Of a stretch of 57,195 nt of DNA, positions 44,626-54,643 are shown piece after piece. The position numbers and the translations under genes were made by a program. The DNA lies in NCBI GenBank assembly GCA_013287605.1, contig JABDDM010000008.1, positions 2,307 through 59,501 of the forward strand. Reading direction: 5' to 3'. Under the pieces are notes generated by a model. That model was given only the letters and a program-made list of their open reading frames with translations. It searched no databases and had not been told where the DNA came from. The DNA comes from Ignavibacteria bacterium. GTDB lineage: Bacteria > Bacteroidota > Ignavibacteria > Palsa-1295. The first letter of the stretch is position 1. Each line of letters begins with the position of its first letter.

Positions 44626-45531
44626 CTACAATCCCAATCTAGGCTCTGTCATCTCAGCGAGTTTCAAATCCAATCCACTCAGCGCCTTCATTCGTTTGAG
44701 AAAGTGATTTGAAAGTTGCGGAGTGAGGTACTTCTCGGGAGTGTGAACGAAGAAGAAAAGCTTCTCGAGACCGTGATCGATCCACGATTTGATCAGCATC
44801 GCCCATTCGTCAAGACGTTCAAAGTCTGTTGGGTGGAGATCGTGCGCATCGAAGCGAATGAAGGCAGAACGCGTCGTAAGGCACTGGTGGAGGACGTCGC
44901 GCCGGCCGGTGACATCCGTAATCACCGTACCAACGTTATGTTCGTGCATGAACGAGAATAAATCGTTTAGCGGCGTGTCACCTGTAAACCAATCGGGGTG
45001 TCGGAGTTCGATGTGAAGTGGTAGCGTAGGATCCCAGCGTTCGATAAAGCCAAGCAATTGGTCGATCCGAGCTGGCGAGAAATATGGAGGAAGTTGAAGA
45101 AAAGCGGTTCCGAGATGGTCACCAAACGCGTGGACGTTTTCGCAAAAAAGCTGAAGCGCCGCTTTGTCCTTGGCAAGGGGAGTTGAGTGACTAATCTGCT
45201 TCGACACCTTCGGACAAAACACAAAACCTTCTACAACCGTATTTGTCCACGCTTCGACAGCTTCACGAGTGGGAACGCCGTAGCCGGTTGCATTGAGTTC
45301 GATCGCGTTGAATTTTGTCGAATAGATCTTTAGAAAGTCCTTGGCTTTGGTGCCTTTTGGATAGATACTGCCGACGAATTTTGGATCTCCCCACACTGGA
45401 CAACCTGCAAAAATGTCCGGCTTCTTCTTCGAGGATTTCCCAAGAACTTTCGCCGTCAACGGGTGGTCCGGCGGGAGTGAGAAACGAACACCGCTGATAT
45501 CCTCCAATCGTCCAAAGTCCATAGGCGTCAA
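44626..45531 (-). CDS. DUF72 (YecE-like) domain protein
   Basis: GCPVWGDPKFVGSIYP...FNAIELNATGYG...FLQLPPYFSP...HIELRHPDWF. Confidence 0.88.
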   Translation of the reverse strand: MTPMDFGRLEDISGVRFSLPPDHPLTAKVLGKSSKKKPDIFAGCPVWGDPKFVGSIYPKGTKAKDFLKIYSTKFNAIELNATGYGVPTREAVEAWTNTVVEGFVFCPKVSKQISHSTPLAKDKAALQLFCENVHAFGDHLGTAFLQLPPYFSPARIDQLLGFIERWDPTLPLHIELRHPDWFTGDTPLNDLFSFMHEHNVGTVITDVTGRRDVLHQCLTTRSAFIRFDAHDLHPTDFERLDEWAMLIKSWIDHGLEKLFFFVHTPEKYLTPQLSNHFLKRMKALSGLDLKLAEMTEPRLGL

Positions 45532-45652
45532 AAATACTCGTTGGTCTTACAAAGCTACGATAGCCAAGACTACCCTTGCTCCCTTCGCACCAAGCCATGA
45601 AAATCTTTGTACATTCATAGGTAGCTTTATGGGCACCTTTTCTATAAGTTAT

Positions 45653-46096
45653 ATGGACAATCTGGAAAGTAGAAAAACGCCTTCACGAATGCTGGGAAGA
45701 TCGCGGGAAGAAATGCCCGATCCAATCGCCTTCACGAGCCTTCCGATCTCCACGAGTGCGCTGGTGAGTCCGGGCCTCGATATGAATGAGTACCTTATCC
45801 GGCACCCCGCAGCAACCTTTTGCTTTCGGATGGAAGGGAATGCGATGATGAGAGCAGGCGTGCTATCGGGGGATATCCTTATTGTTGACCGTACGTTGAC
45901 TCCTGTGAACGGTGATATCATTGTCGCAATCGTTGACGGAGAATTCGTCGTACGACGACTCTGCATTCGTCCAGAGTATATGTTGGAGACGGATGGATTC
46001 CAAAAACCCCAGAAGGTCCAGGACCTGAGTGATTTCGAACTTTGGGGAGTGGTGACGTACGTGATCCATGCGGTAGTTAATAGCACTCGGGAATGA
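45653..46096 (+). CDS. umuD: UmuD-like protein (S24 fold) with substituted catalytic dyad
   Basis: NEYLIRHPAATFCFRMEGNAMMRAGVLSGDILIVDR...VDGEFVVRRL...FELWGVVTYVIH; upstream of and overlapping umuC. Confidence 0.85.
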   Translation: MDNLESRKTPSRMLGRSREEMPDPIAFTSLPISTSALVSPGLDMNEYLIRHPAATFCFRMEGNAMMRAGVLSGDILIVDRTLTPVNGDIIVAIVDGEFVVRRLCIRPEYMLETDGFQKPQKVQDLSDFELWGVVTYVIHAVVNSTRE

Positions 46097-47373
46097 TGGA
46101 GTCGCAAGAAAAGATTTTCGGGCTCGTTGACTGCAATAATTTTTTTGTATCGTGCGAGCGCGTATTCAATCCATCCTTGCGGCGGAAGCCTACCGTTGTG
46201 CTTTCCAACAACGACGGCTGCATTATCTCGCGCTCCAACGAAGCAAAGAAACTCGGTATTCCCATGGGTGCTCCCTATTTTGAGTGGAGAGATTTAATGA
46301 AAGCGCACAGAGTGACGGTTTGCTCTGCAAATTTCACTTTGTATGCGGACCTTTCGCGGCGCATAGCCGAAATCCTTTCACAATTCGCGCCGGAAGTGGA
46401 AAAGTATTCGGTCGATGAGGTATTTCTTGCGTTCGATCGTCTGGCTCTTTCCGATCTTACAGAATATGCGCGACACATAAAGGCGGTGGTGCAGCGTTGG
46501 GTTGGAATTCCGGTAACTGTTGGAATTGGTACTACCAAAACATTGGCCAAACTCGCGAACGATATCGCCAAGGTCTCTCCGGAATTTCAAGGTGCTTTGA
46601 ATATGATCGAATGCCGTGAATGGAATGAGCGAATTGCAACTATGCCCGTTGGAGATGTCTGGGGGATTGGGTACAGACTCTCGAAGAAGCTTACAGAAAA
46701 AGGTCACAAGACTGTTCTGGATCTCAAGGAGGCGTCGGATGGGTGGATCAGCGACACGTTTGGAATCGGTGTGCTCCGGACAGTGTGGGAATTGAGGGGC
46801 ATTTCTTGTCTGCCTCTCAAGGAAGTGCTCCCTCCAAAAAAAGGAATAACGGTCTCTCGTTCCTTCGGAGAAGTTCTCAGGTCGCTCGATGAATTGAAGG
46901 AGGCCGTTGCATTTTTCGTTACGCGTGGTGCGGAAAAATTGCGGGCCGAAGGTTCCTCGGCAGCTATTGTCAGTGTTTATGTAAGCATGAAACAACTGGA
47001 TGGATCTCACGGGCAGGGTGAGTGGTCAACCGTCCGGCTTCCAATGGCAACAAATTATACCCCAATGCTCATCCACTACGCACATGAAGCGCTCCAGCAC
47101 CTCTATCGTCCGAACAAGCGCTTCGTAAAAGCGGGGATCATGTTCGGGGGGATCGTCCCGACAGGATCGGAGCAGATGACGTTTGGAATAAGCGAAGAGA
47201 AGATCAAACGCGGGACCCAGCTTATGCAAACGATGGATGAGATCAATGGCCGTTGGGGAGCGCGAGCTATACAGTCTGCTGCCGTGGGTACGAACCATGG
47301 TTGGAAATCACGGCACACGATGATGTCGCCAGCGTATACTACGCGATGGGATGAATTACAGCTCGTACGATAA
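46093..47373 (+). CDS. umuC: Y-family DNA polymerase V catalytic subunit
   Basis: GLVDCNNFFVSCERVFNPSLRRKPTVVLSNNDGCIISRSNEAK; YSVDEVFL; ATGA overlap with umuD. Confidence 0.95.
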   Translation: MMESQEKIFGLVDCNNFFVSCERVFNPSLRRKPTVVLSNNDGCIISRSNEAKKLGIPMGAPYFEWRDLMKAHRVTVCSANFTLYADLSRRIAEILSQFAPEVEKYSVDEVFLAFDRLALSDLTEYARHIKAVVQRWVGIPVTVGIGTTKTLAKLANDIAKVSPEFQGALNMIECREWNERIATMPVGDVWGIGYRLSKKLTEKGHKTVLDLKEASDGWISDTFGIGVLRTVWELRGISCLPLKEVLPPKKGITVSRSFGEVLRSLDELKEAVAFFVTRGAEKLRAEGSSAAIVSVYVSMKQLDGSHGQGEWSTVRLPMATNYTPMLIHYAHEALQHLYRPNKRFVKAGIMFGGIVPTGSEQMTFGISEEKIKRGTQLMQTMDEINGRWGARAIQSAAVGTNHGWKSRHTMMSPAYTTRWDELQLVR

Positions 47374-47480
47374 GAACCTCTTGGCACATATAGAAAAGTA
47401 TCTTAAGCATGTCGAGATGCAAAATCCGGGCTGTATTTATCATTCATCCCATAAATCACCTCAATTACAAAAATCACAGT

Positions 47481-48821
47481 TCAGACACTTCGCACCCTAA
47501 CTCTGATTCCGCCTTTCGGTCTGAGCGTGATGAGCGGCTCCATCTCGATTGGCTTTTGGTCGAGTAGTTCGAAACGGAATCGTTGCGCGATCGCGGCAGT
47601 CATGAGATGCCCTTCCGTCAATGCAAACTGATTGCCAATGCAGATTCTCGGACCTGCACCAAATGGAAGGTATCCGTGCCGCGGGATCGCCCGCTCGCGC
47701 TCAGGAGTGAAGCGATCGGGATCGAACGCTTCGGGATTCGGAAAGTAGTCATGATTCCTGTGCAAAAGGTAAGGACTGATGATGAGCGCAGCTCCAGCGT
47801 TCAATTTATAGCCATCGATCAAGACATCTTCCTTAACGGTGCGAACAATGATATAAGCCGGTGGATAAAGCCGCATCGCCTCTTTGAAGACTTGCATGGC
47901 GTATGGCAGCGTTGGCAGATCATCCATCGTTGGTGCTCTGCCTTTCAGAATCGCGACTTCATCAGTAAGCTTCTGAAACACTTCGGGATGCTTCGCGAGC
48001 AAGTACCACATCCAGGTCATTGCGTTCGCGGTGGTTTCATGACCGGCGAGAAAGATCGTCATCGCTTCGTCGCGGATCTGCTGATCGGTCATTCCCGAAC
48101 CACCGTTCTCATCACGCGCCGAGAGTAGCATCGATAGCAGATCACCGGAATCGGTATTCGAGTTTCGTCGCTCGTCGATCATACGAAAAATAATTTCGTC
48201 GAGACCCGCAACTGCCTTGCGCACGCGCAAATTCTTTGGAGTCGGCCACGCATAGGGCGCATGGAATGGCAGGCGCAGTTGCTGCTCCACATAGCGCATG
48301 AGAAAGGTGAGTCGGCTCTTGACATCATCAGCCTCGTCGCCAACATCGGAGCCAAAGAGCGTCTTTCCCGTAATGGATAGTGTCACGCGGCTCATCTCGC
48401 GCGAGATGTCAAGCTCCATGCCATCGTGCCACGAGGCCATCATCTGCTCGGTACACTCAGTCATTACCTTCGTGTATTCCCGAATCCGCCGATGGACAAA
48501 CTGAGGCGCCACAAGCTTGCGCTGACGCTGATGAAAGTCTCCTTCACTCAAGAGCAGACCGTGCCCGAGAACTGGCCGAGTATATTTCGCGAATTCGCGT
48601 CCCTTCGTAAATTTGTCTTCTTGTTCGACCAACACCTCATGCACATACTCAGGACGATTGATCGAAATCAACTCGCGAGGACCAAACGTGCTCCGAACAA
48701 TATCAGGATGCACGCTCGCAGTTCGCTGCATCAGTCTGATTCGGTTCCAAAAGACGGCGCGATAAGCGCGCATCAGCGCAGAGCCAGGATTGAGAGGTAT
48801 CGGACGTGAAGCGGTCGTCAT
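47481..48821 (-). CDS. cytochrome P450
   Basis: AGHETTANAMTW, KEAMRLYPP (ExxR), FGAGPRICIGNQFA heme loop. Confidence 0.95.
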   Translation of the reverse strand: MTTASRPIPLNPGSALMRAYRAVFWNRIRLMQRTASVHPDIVRSTFGPRELISINRPEYVHEVLVEQEDKFTKGREFAKYTRPVLGHGLLLSEGDFHQRQRKLVAPQFVHRRIREYTKVMTECTEQMMASWHDGMELDISREMSRVTLSITGKTLFGSDVGDEADDVKSRLTFLMRYVEQQLRLPFHAPYAWPTPKNLRVRKAVAGLDEIIFRMIDERRNSNTDSGDLLSMLLSARDENGGSGMTDQQIRDEAMTIFLAGHETTANAMTWMWYLLAKHPEVFQKLTDEVAILKGRAPTMDDLPTLPYAMQVFKEAMRLYPPAYIIVRTVKEDVLIDGYKLNAGAALIISPYLLHRNHDYFPNPEAFDPDRFTPERERAIPRHGYLPFGAGPRICIGNQFALTEGHLMTAAIAQRFRFELLDQKPIEMEPLITLRPKGGIRVRVRSV

Positions 48822-48972
48822 TGTTTGATCTTTGTGTGCGCTGACGCAAACAAAACCCAAGTGGATTCGTGACCGTACAGCGTTTGACTGGACGTGCTCT
48901 TGATCATCCTGGGCCCGACGACGGATCTCATGGCTGCGTGCGTGTGAAAACTTTTTTAATCATCGTGGCGGT

Positions 48973-49068
48973 GTAGGGGCACGCCGCGCGTGCCCTTTTC
49001 GAGTGATTATCCCAATTACATTCCTGGTTCAATTCCACCATTCGAGGGCACACGCGGCGTGCCCCTAC
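48973..49068. repeat. inverted-repeat element with GTAGGGGCACGCCGCGCGTGCCC arms
   Basis: Arms 48973-48995 and 49046-49068 are reverse complements with one mismatch. Confidence 0.8.
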
Positions 49069-49183
49069 AAGAGCAACGTCGATTCTGGACTGGAAACGGC
49101 ACTTTTCGATTTCTGATCCTGTGTGTGTAAATCCGAAATTCATAATTCTCATTCATACAGAAAACTATCGGGCGGATCAGGGA

Positions 49184-49282
49184 TGGATTCCCGCATTCGC
49201 GGGAATGACACGGCCTCGATGGGTGGTGCGCTTCGCGCGTCTCTTACTTGATTTGTCATTCCCGCGAAGGCGGGAATCCACT
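49184..49282. repeat. REP-like inverted pair
   Basis: GGATTCCCGCATTCGCGGGAATGACA and TGTCATTCCCGCGAAGGCGGGAATCCA in inverted orientation. Confidence 0.8.
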
Positions 49283-49551
49283 GGTAGCTGATATCTGAGA
49301 AGGAAGGCAGAAAGGGTGTAGTGCTTTATTGACGGGGTTTCGCCGTCCGTGGGATGTGTTAGGGTGCCACTCGAGGGTCAGGGAATGCACCATTAGTGTA
49401 AACGCGCAGCAACCGATTAAAGTTTCATTAAATATGTTATTAACTCGGAATATCCCAAATCATCCCCATCCCCAAAATCCCATAAATCACAGTTCAGACA
49501 GAAGCTACGCTATCTTTCGAGGATGTTGAAAACAGACCATGCACCAATAAC

Positions 49552-49926
49552 ATGAGCAACTCCATCACCCAACTCGATCACGTGCAACTTGCTATGCCCG
49601 TCGGAGGAGAACCGCTAGCACGAAGCTTCTACGTTAACGTACTCGGGCTCACCGAAGTTGAAAAGCCTTCGCCGCAAAAGGAGAGAGGTGGCTGCTGGTT
49701 CAACTCCGGCTCGGTAAAAATTCATCTCGGCGTCGAAGATGACTTTCATCCCGCACGCAAAGCGCATCCTGCATTCCTGGTATCCGACCTGAATTCGCTA
49801 GAGAAAAAACTGTTAGAGCATGGACATCAAGTAATTCAGGATAAGCAGATTGAGGGCTATCGACGCTTCTATAGCTATGATCCGTTCGGAAATCGATTGG
49901 AGTTTATGGAATTGACTCATGAATGA
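49552..49926 (+). CDS. VOC family protein
   Basis: QLDHVQLAMPVGGEPLARSFYVNVLGLTEVEKP...FYSYDPFGNRLEFMEL. Confidence 0.88.
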   Translation: MSNSITQLDHVQLAMPVGGEPLARSFYVNVLGLTEVEKPSPQKERGGCWFNSGSVKIHLGVEDDFHPARKAHPAFLVSDLNSLEKKLLEHGHQVIQDKQIEGYRRFYSYDPFGNRLEFMELTHE

Positions 49927-49944
49927 TCCCCAACTTAGCTCCTC

Positions 49945-50127
49945 TATGATGCCGAAAAAGGAATAATCACCGCCCAAAGAGCAGGGATGAAGTCGGTCGC
50001 CATTCCCTCGCGTCATACCGCAACCAACGATTTCTCGCTCGCCAATAAAGTGCTGCGGTCGCTGGATGAAGTTACTGAGGAGTTGCTGGAGAGGATGGGG
50101 GGAATAGGCGAGTTCGTATCTTTGTAG
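49945..50127 (+). pseudogene. C-terminal remnant of a HAD-superfamily hydrolase
   Basis: Open frame without ATG: YDAEKGIITAQRAGMKSVAIPSRHTATNDFSLANKVLRSLDEVTEELLERMGGIGEFVSL*. Confidence 0.6.
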
Positions 50128-50255
50128 TATGAATTATCTGTTCTTCGGTGGCAGTTTAGATATCCTCCGCGAGCACAAATAGAAATTGTTGTAACTTGAA
50201 ATCCCAATTTGATCGATAAGATTATTGATCGAATTCAATGCTACCCTCGTAACCA

Positions 50256-51479
50256 ATGAGCACACTAAGTATCTCTTGTCCATATTGCTCCTGCGAAATC
50301 CAACTGACTGATGCGGTGCTAACCAGCAAAGTGCGGCAGGCATTGCTGGAGGAAATGCAGCCTGAACTCGAAAAACAAAGGAGAGCGCTCGCAGAAGAGA
50401 GAAAACAGGTCCAGGATATTCAACGGGAGACGGCGACAGCGATTCAAAAAGGCATCGATGCAGGCCTTAATGTCGTGCAGAAACAGGCACGTATCGATGC
50501 GGAGGATAATATAGCCAGCGAGCAATTGGAGACGAAGGCAAAGATCGAATCCTTGGCAGCAGCTATAAAAGAGAAAAATGAAATAGAATTCGGACTGCGG
50601 AAGGAAAAACTAGACCTTGTTAGAAAAATTGAGGAGCAAGATCTTATAACTCAACGGGCGGTCGATTCTAGTATCTCCAGTGCGAAACTCGATTTTGAAA
50701 ACAGACTTAGGTTAAAGGAAAGTGAGCAGAAAGTGCGGGAAGATAGCCTCAAAAAAAAGGTGGATGAATTGCAGAGCAAACTTGAGCAAAAATCAAGTCA
50801 AGTTCAAGGAGAGGTTTTGGAGCTTGATATTGAGGAGACACTTAGGATAGCATATCCACTTGACGTGATCGAGCCTGTAGCGAAGGGCACTCGAGGTGGG
50901 GACTGCATCCAACGAGTAGTAAGCCCAACAGGGGCTGTAGTGGGTGTTATCCTGTGGGAGTGTAAGAATACCAAAAATTTTTCTGAGGTATGGATTCAAA
51001 AACTTAAAGACGACTTGATTCCGGCTAAGGCTGACGTTGGATTCATAGTTTCCATCGTATTGCCAAAGGATCTGGTCATGTTTGGGCAAGTGAATGGAAT
51101 CTGGGTAACGTCCTACGCTTGCTTTAAGCAATTCTCAGGGTTGATGCGCGGGCTCCTTCTGCGGGTTGCAACCGAGCGAAATATTCAGGTAGGGAAACAG
51201 AGCAAAGCGGAACTGCTATACGAGTTTGTCACAGGTTCAGAGTTCCGTCAGAGAGTTGAGGCTATCGCGGGCCCGTTCATCGAAATGCAGACGTTACACG
51301 AAAAAGAAAAGCTTGCAATGAGCAGGATTTGGTCCGCTCGTGAGAAACAGCTTCAGCGAATTCTTGATTCGATTTCTGGGCTAGCGGGTTCAATCGAGGG
51401 TCTCACCGGGAAGTCGTTAGGCATTGAAGCATTGGAACTCAAAAGCCTCGACGAAGGTAGCGCATTGAAGGACACTTAG
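50256..51479 (+). CDS. DUF2130 domain-containing protein
   Basis: Zn-ribbon-like ISCPYCSCEIQL; coiled coil; LDIEETLR...KGTRGGDCIQRV...GVILWECKNTKNFSEVWIQKLKDDL. Confidence 0.85.
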   Translation: MSTLSISCPYCSCEIQLTDAVLTSKVRQALLEEMQPELEKQRRALAEERKQVQDIQRETATAIQKGIDAGLNVVQKQARIDAEDNIASEQLETKAKIESLAAAIKEKNEIEFGLRKEKLDLVRKIEEQDLITQRAVDSSISSAKLDFENRLRLKESEQKVREDSLKKKVDELQSKLEQKSSQVQGEVLELDIEETLRIAYPLDVIEPVAKGTRGGDCIQRVVSPTGAVVGVILWECKNTKNFSEVWIQKLKDDLIPAKADVGFIVSIVLPKDLVMFGQVNGIWVTSYACFKQFSGLMRGLLLRVATERNIQVGKQSKAELLYEFVTGSEFRQRVEAIAGPFIEMQTLHEKEKLAMSRIWSAREKQLQRILDSISGLAGSIEGLTGKSLGIEALELKSLDEGSALKDT

Positions 51480-51553
51480 CAACAACTCAGGCTCTCAAAA
51501 CGATGCAAGGAGTGCCAAACATAATCCAGTCTCGGGCTATTCGAGTCGACTAA

Positions 51554-54500
51554 TTATTCATCATCCAAAATGCTATATTTTGCATCTCGGAGATGAAAGG
51601 CGGGCATTGTTCCTTCCAGAACGTCAACTATTCCTTGAGTGATAACAGGCTCTTCCAACGAACCGCTGGAATAGGTTATTACATTGTTTTGGGATTTGTT
51701 GATTTTACAATGCACGATTTGATCCGCATCACAGACGACGGCGAGATTGGGGTTGTGCGTTACCAAAATAATCTGCCGGCGCTCTCTTGCAGACTTGATT
51801 GCGGGGACTAGCATTTCCATAATCGTCTCGTTATCAAGATTTTCTTCGGGCTGGTCGATGATCAAGGGGACATCACGTTTGTCTACATGAAGATAAAAAA
51901 TGAGAAGCAAGGAGCCCCTCTCCCCTGGTGAGAGTTTCTCCAATTGCTTATCCTGCCAGGTCAACTCGTAACGTGGTTCAAGGTAAGAAAGACCATAAAG
52001 GTAATCGTAGACAAGCGCTGGAGTTGTACTCTGGACTATTTGATCCTCAACGCGGGTTGTAGTCCCCTGACTGTCTCGCTTGTCATGAGTAAGATGTTCA
52101 ATAACATTCGCCAAAAAAGCGATTACACTCTGTTCAGTTGAGAAGTCAGCCCGTGATATAAGCTCTACAGCTCGTTGTCGACCTCCATCTCCCATAAAAC
52201 TACCTTTTTTCCCGCGATGGAGAAAAGAAAGAAGTCTATCGACAAATCCATGTTCAGAGATAACTGCCGAAAAGCCTAGACCGACTTGATTATCTCTTCT
52301 CATGAATTCCCGAACGGGAAGGTAGTATTGCTCATAAATCTTTAAAACTTCATTCTTCCTTCGCCAAATATCGCCCACCAATTTGGTTCGCTCTGACTCC
52401 AGCTTGGTTATCTCTGCTGGAAGCAAATTCAAGTTTACTAACGCATGCTCAAGACCCTTAATTGATTCCGGATCATCTTCGGCTCCTATTATTTGATTCT
52501 TTCTCAAAAGCCAGGCCGCGTGTGCCTGCTTATACTGTGTGAATCGGCGATTTGGTGCATCAAGGCCTGCCACAGCCTGATCGAAAGTTTTCTCAGCTGC
52601 TATTCGCAGTGATGGTAACGAATCCTTGTCATTTACATCCAGCCCTTTTATCGCTTGCTCTCTGTGAATTGTGGCTGATCCGATAAGCTTCAAAATCTGG
52701 GAGATGTCCACTTGTAGTCGTACAGCTTTTCTGAGGTCAACCCCAAGCAAGTCTGAACTCTCGTCGTTTTCATTATAAAAGGCAGTGACTGTTCGTTCGA
52801 TCTCAGAGATCCCATCCTGCAATCGCCGTCCTGCAGCGATTTGAAATTCGGACTCGGCTCGACGCTGTGCTTGTAGCGCCTCGCGTGCTCGAAGGTTCTC
52901 GACGTGCAACCGGGAAGCTTCGGTTGCTTTTCTCTGCAATTCTAGAGACGCGAGTGTTTCGGGGTCATTGCTCGGACTCGGCGCAGCCTGCGGAATTGAG
53001 GTCTCATGGGATTCGAGTTCCGCCTTCTTCAGACGCAGCTTCTCGATAAGCCCAATACGATGCTCATCACGGAGAAGCGATTCTTTCTTCGCTACCGAAT
53101 CATTGAGTTTGCCAAGATCAACAAGAAGCTTGCTGATTGCCGTCTTCTTGTTCTCGGCGACATAATCGATGAGCTCATTTAGTGATTCTTTGTTGAGTCG
53201 GGATTCGTTCGGAACATGGCTGAATATCACATCGGTTAGCTCGGAATAAAATTGTCTATCAACGCGATCTTCTATTTGGTCGCAGATTTTTTCGAGGTAA
53301 TTTTGAGGAATGTACTTAACTAGGGACGGGCTATTCCTATCAACTCCCGCGCTTAGCTTTTTCGTACGCACCATTCCCGACCGCCACTTAGTAGTGGCCG
53401 AGAACAACTCGCCGAGATGATCTTTAGAAAATAAAAAGCGCTTGTCACTCAAAAAGGAGAATTCCTTATAAGTGTCGCAATCGCTTAAGAGTCCAAGGGT
53501 ATCTGCAAGCGCGCTTTTTCCGCTACCTTTTCTTCCGATGATCGCAACAAGTCCGCTGTTTAGTGGTACCGAGACATCGGCAAACCACGATTGAGCCCCA
53601 TCAGGTGCGCTAAGCTGCTGAAAACTCACCTCCTCCAGGTATTTCGTGGCGTTGTCCCGTACTCTCTTTAGTTGCTTTGGCTCGGTGCCGATATATACGC
53701 GGTCTTTTGGTTCGTTTAGAAGTTGCCGCAAGCCTTGAAATGACGGATCAGCTCTTATCCAGCAGAAACGATCATCGTCCGGCGCAAAGAGCTTATCATA
53801 CGTATGCGCGTCTGAACCGTGTATGCAAGGCTTCCGGCTCATGAATTCCTTCTCGAAATCCTCGACCGATTCATGCTTTTCTCCTAAGGCGAAGGCCCTT
53901 GTATTCAGATTCGAAGAGAAGATCATGTGTGCACGCTGGTAGTAGAGCTTTCTGACTAAGTGCCCTTGATCAGCCCAAGAAATCTTAGAAAGATCATCCG
54001 TTATAGCGACAAGATACCGATCTTTGAAACGAGACAATTGACCGGCAAGTACTTCTGTTACGTCCTTGAGTGAAATAGCTGCATTCATCATCCCCACATA
54101 GAGATTGCTTTCTCCACGGAAATTCTTCTGCTCCGCCTTAAGCCTTTTGCCAAGCTCCTCGAGATTAGAAAGAGTCAATGACTCCTTCCGGTCCTGGGCT
54201 CCAGGAATCGCTGAGGTCGAAAATTTCAGCTCGCGAAAAAAATGTTCATCAAGGATTTTAACTTCTAATTCATCCGAAAAAAGAACATGGAAATTGATTC
54301 TATGACTCTTGGCATCCTTGTCGACGATCAATTCTGATCCTCGAAACTCAACATTTAGGAGGATCAAAATTTTGCGAGCCTCATCTGAAATTTCCTTTCC
54401 AAGTAATGCTTCAAGCCTAGGCGCATCATTTATTAGCTCCTTCAACTCTTGGTATCCTCTCATACAAAAGTAATCGGTAATTCCGATTACTGCAATTTTC

Positions 54501-54643
54501 GAATTTACCGCCTTCGTTAGCAATAACTTTGCGTAGGCCTCGAAATTAGCTCCAAAGTCATTGTTGAGAGTCGAGTACAATGAATGTACATGCAGATCCC
54601 AGCGCCGCCACTCGGATCCTCTAGGAAAAATAATCTTACCCAT
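51554..54643 (-). CDS. PHP-domain plus SMC-like ATPase (TrlF / ppl-like)
   Basis: WDLHVHSLYS; GITDYF; HGSDAHTYDKL; Walker A IIGRKGSGKSAL; LSPGERGSLLLIFYL; LIIDQPEENLDNETI Walker B. Confidence 0.85.
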   Translation of the reverse strand: MGKIIFPRGSEWRRWDLHVHSLYSTLNNDFGANFEAYAKLLLTKAVNSKIAVIGITDYFCMRGYQELKELINDAPRLEALLGKEISDEARKILILLNVEFRGSELIVDKDAKSHRINFHVLFSDELEVKILDEHFFRELKFSTSAIPGAQDRKESLTLSNLEELGKRLKAEQKNFRGESNLYVGMMNAAISLKDVTEVLAGQLSRFKDRYLVAITDDLSKISWADQGHLVRKLYYQRAHMIFSSNLNTRAFALGEKHESVEDFEKEFMSRKPCIHGSDAHTYDKLFAPDDDRFCWIRADPSFQGLRQLLNEPKDRVYIGTEPKQLKRVRDNATKYLEEVSFQQLSAPDGAQSWFADVSVPLNSGLVAIIGRKGSGKSALADTLGLLSDCDTYKEFSFLSDKRFLFSKDHLGELFSATTKWRSGMVRTKKLSAGVDRNSPSLVKYIPQNYLEKICDQIEDRVDRQFYSELTDVIFSHVPNESRLNKESLNELIDYVAENKKTAISKLLVDLGKLNDSVAKKESLLRDEHRIGLIEKLRLKKAELESHETSIPQAAPSPSNDPETLASLELQRKATEASRLHVENLRAREALQAQRRAESEFQIAAGRRLQDGISEIERTVTAFYNENDESSDLLGVDLRKAVRLQVDISQILKLIGSATIHREQAIKGLDVNDKDSLPSLRIAAEKTFDQAVAGLDAPNRRFTQYKQAHAAWLLRKNQIIGAEDDPESIKGLEHALVNLNLLPAEITKLESERTKLVGDIWRRKNEVLKIYEQYYLPVREFMRRDNQVGLGFSAVISEHGFVDRLLSFLHRGKKGSFMGDGGRQRAVELISRADFSTEQSVIAFLANVIEHLTHDKRDSQGTTTRVEDQIVQSTTPALVYDYLYGLSYLEPRYELTWQDKQLEKLSPGERGSLLLIFYLHVDKRDVPLIIDQPEENLDNETIMEMLVPAIKSARERRQIILVTHNPNLAVVCDADQIVHCKINKSQNNVITYSSGSLEEPVITQGIVDVLEGTMPAFHLRDAKYSILDDE

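Noticed and set aside
45601-45655. LexA/SOS box upstream of umuD
   Set aside because: TTGTACATTCATAGGTAGC was inspected, but no palindrome matching a known LexA consensus could be supported.
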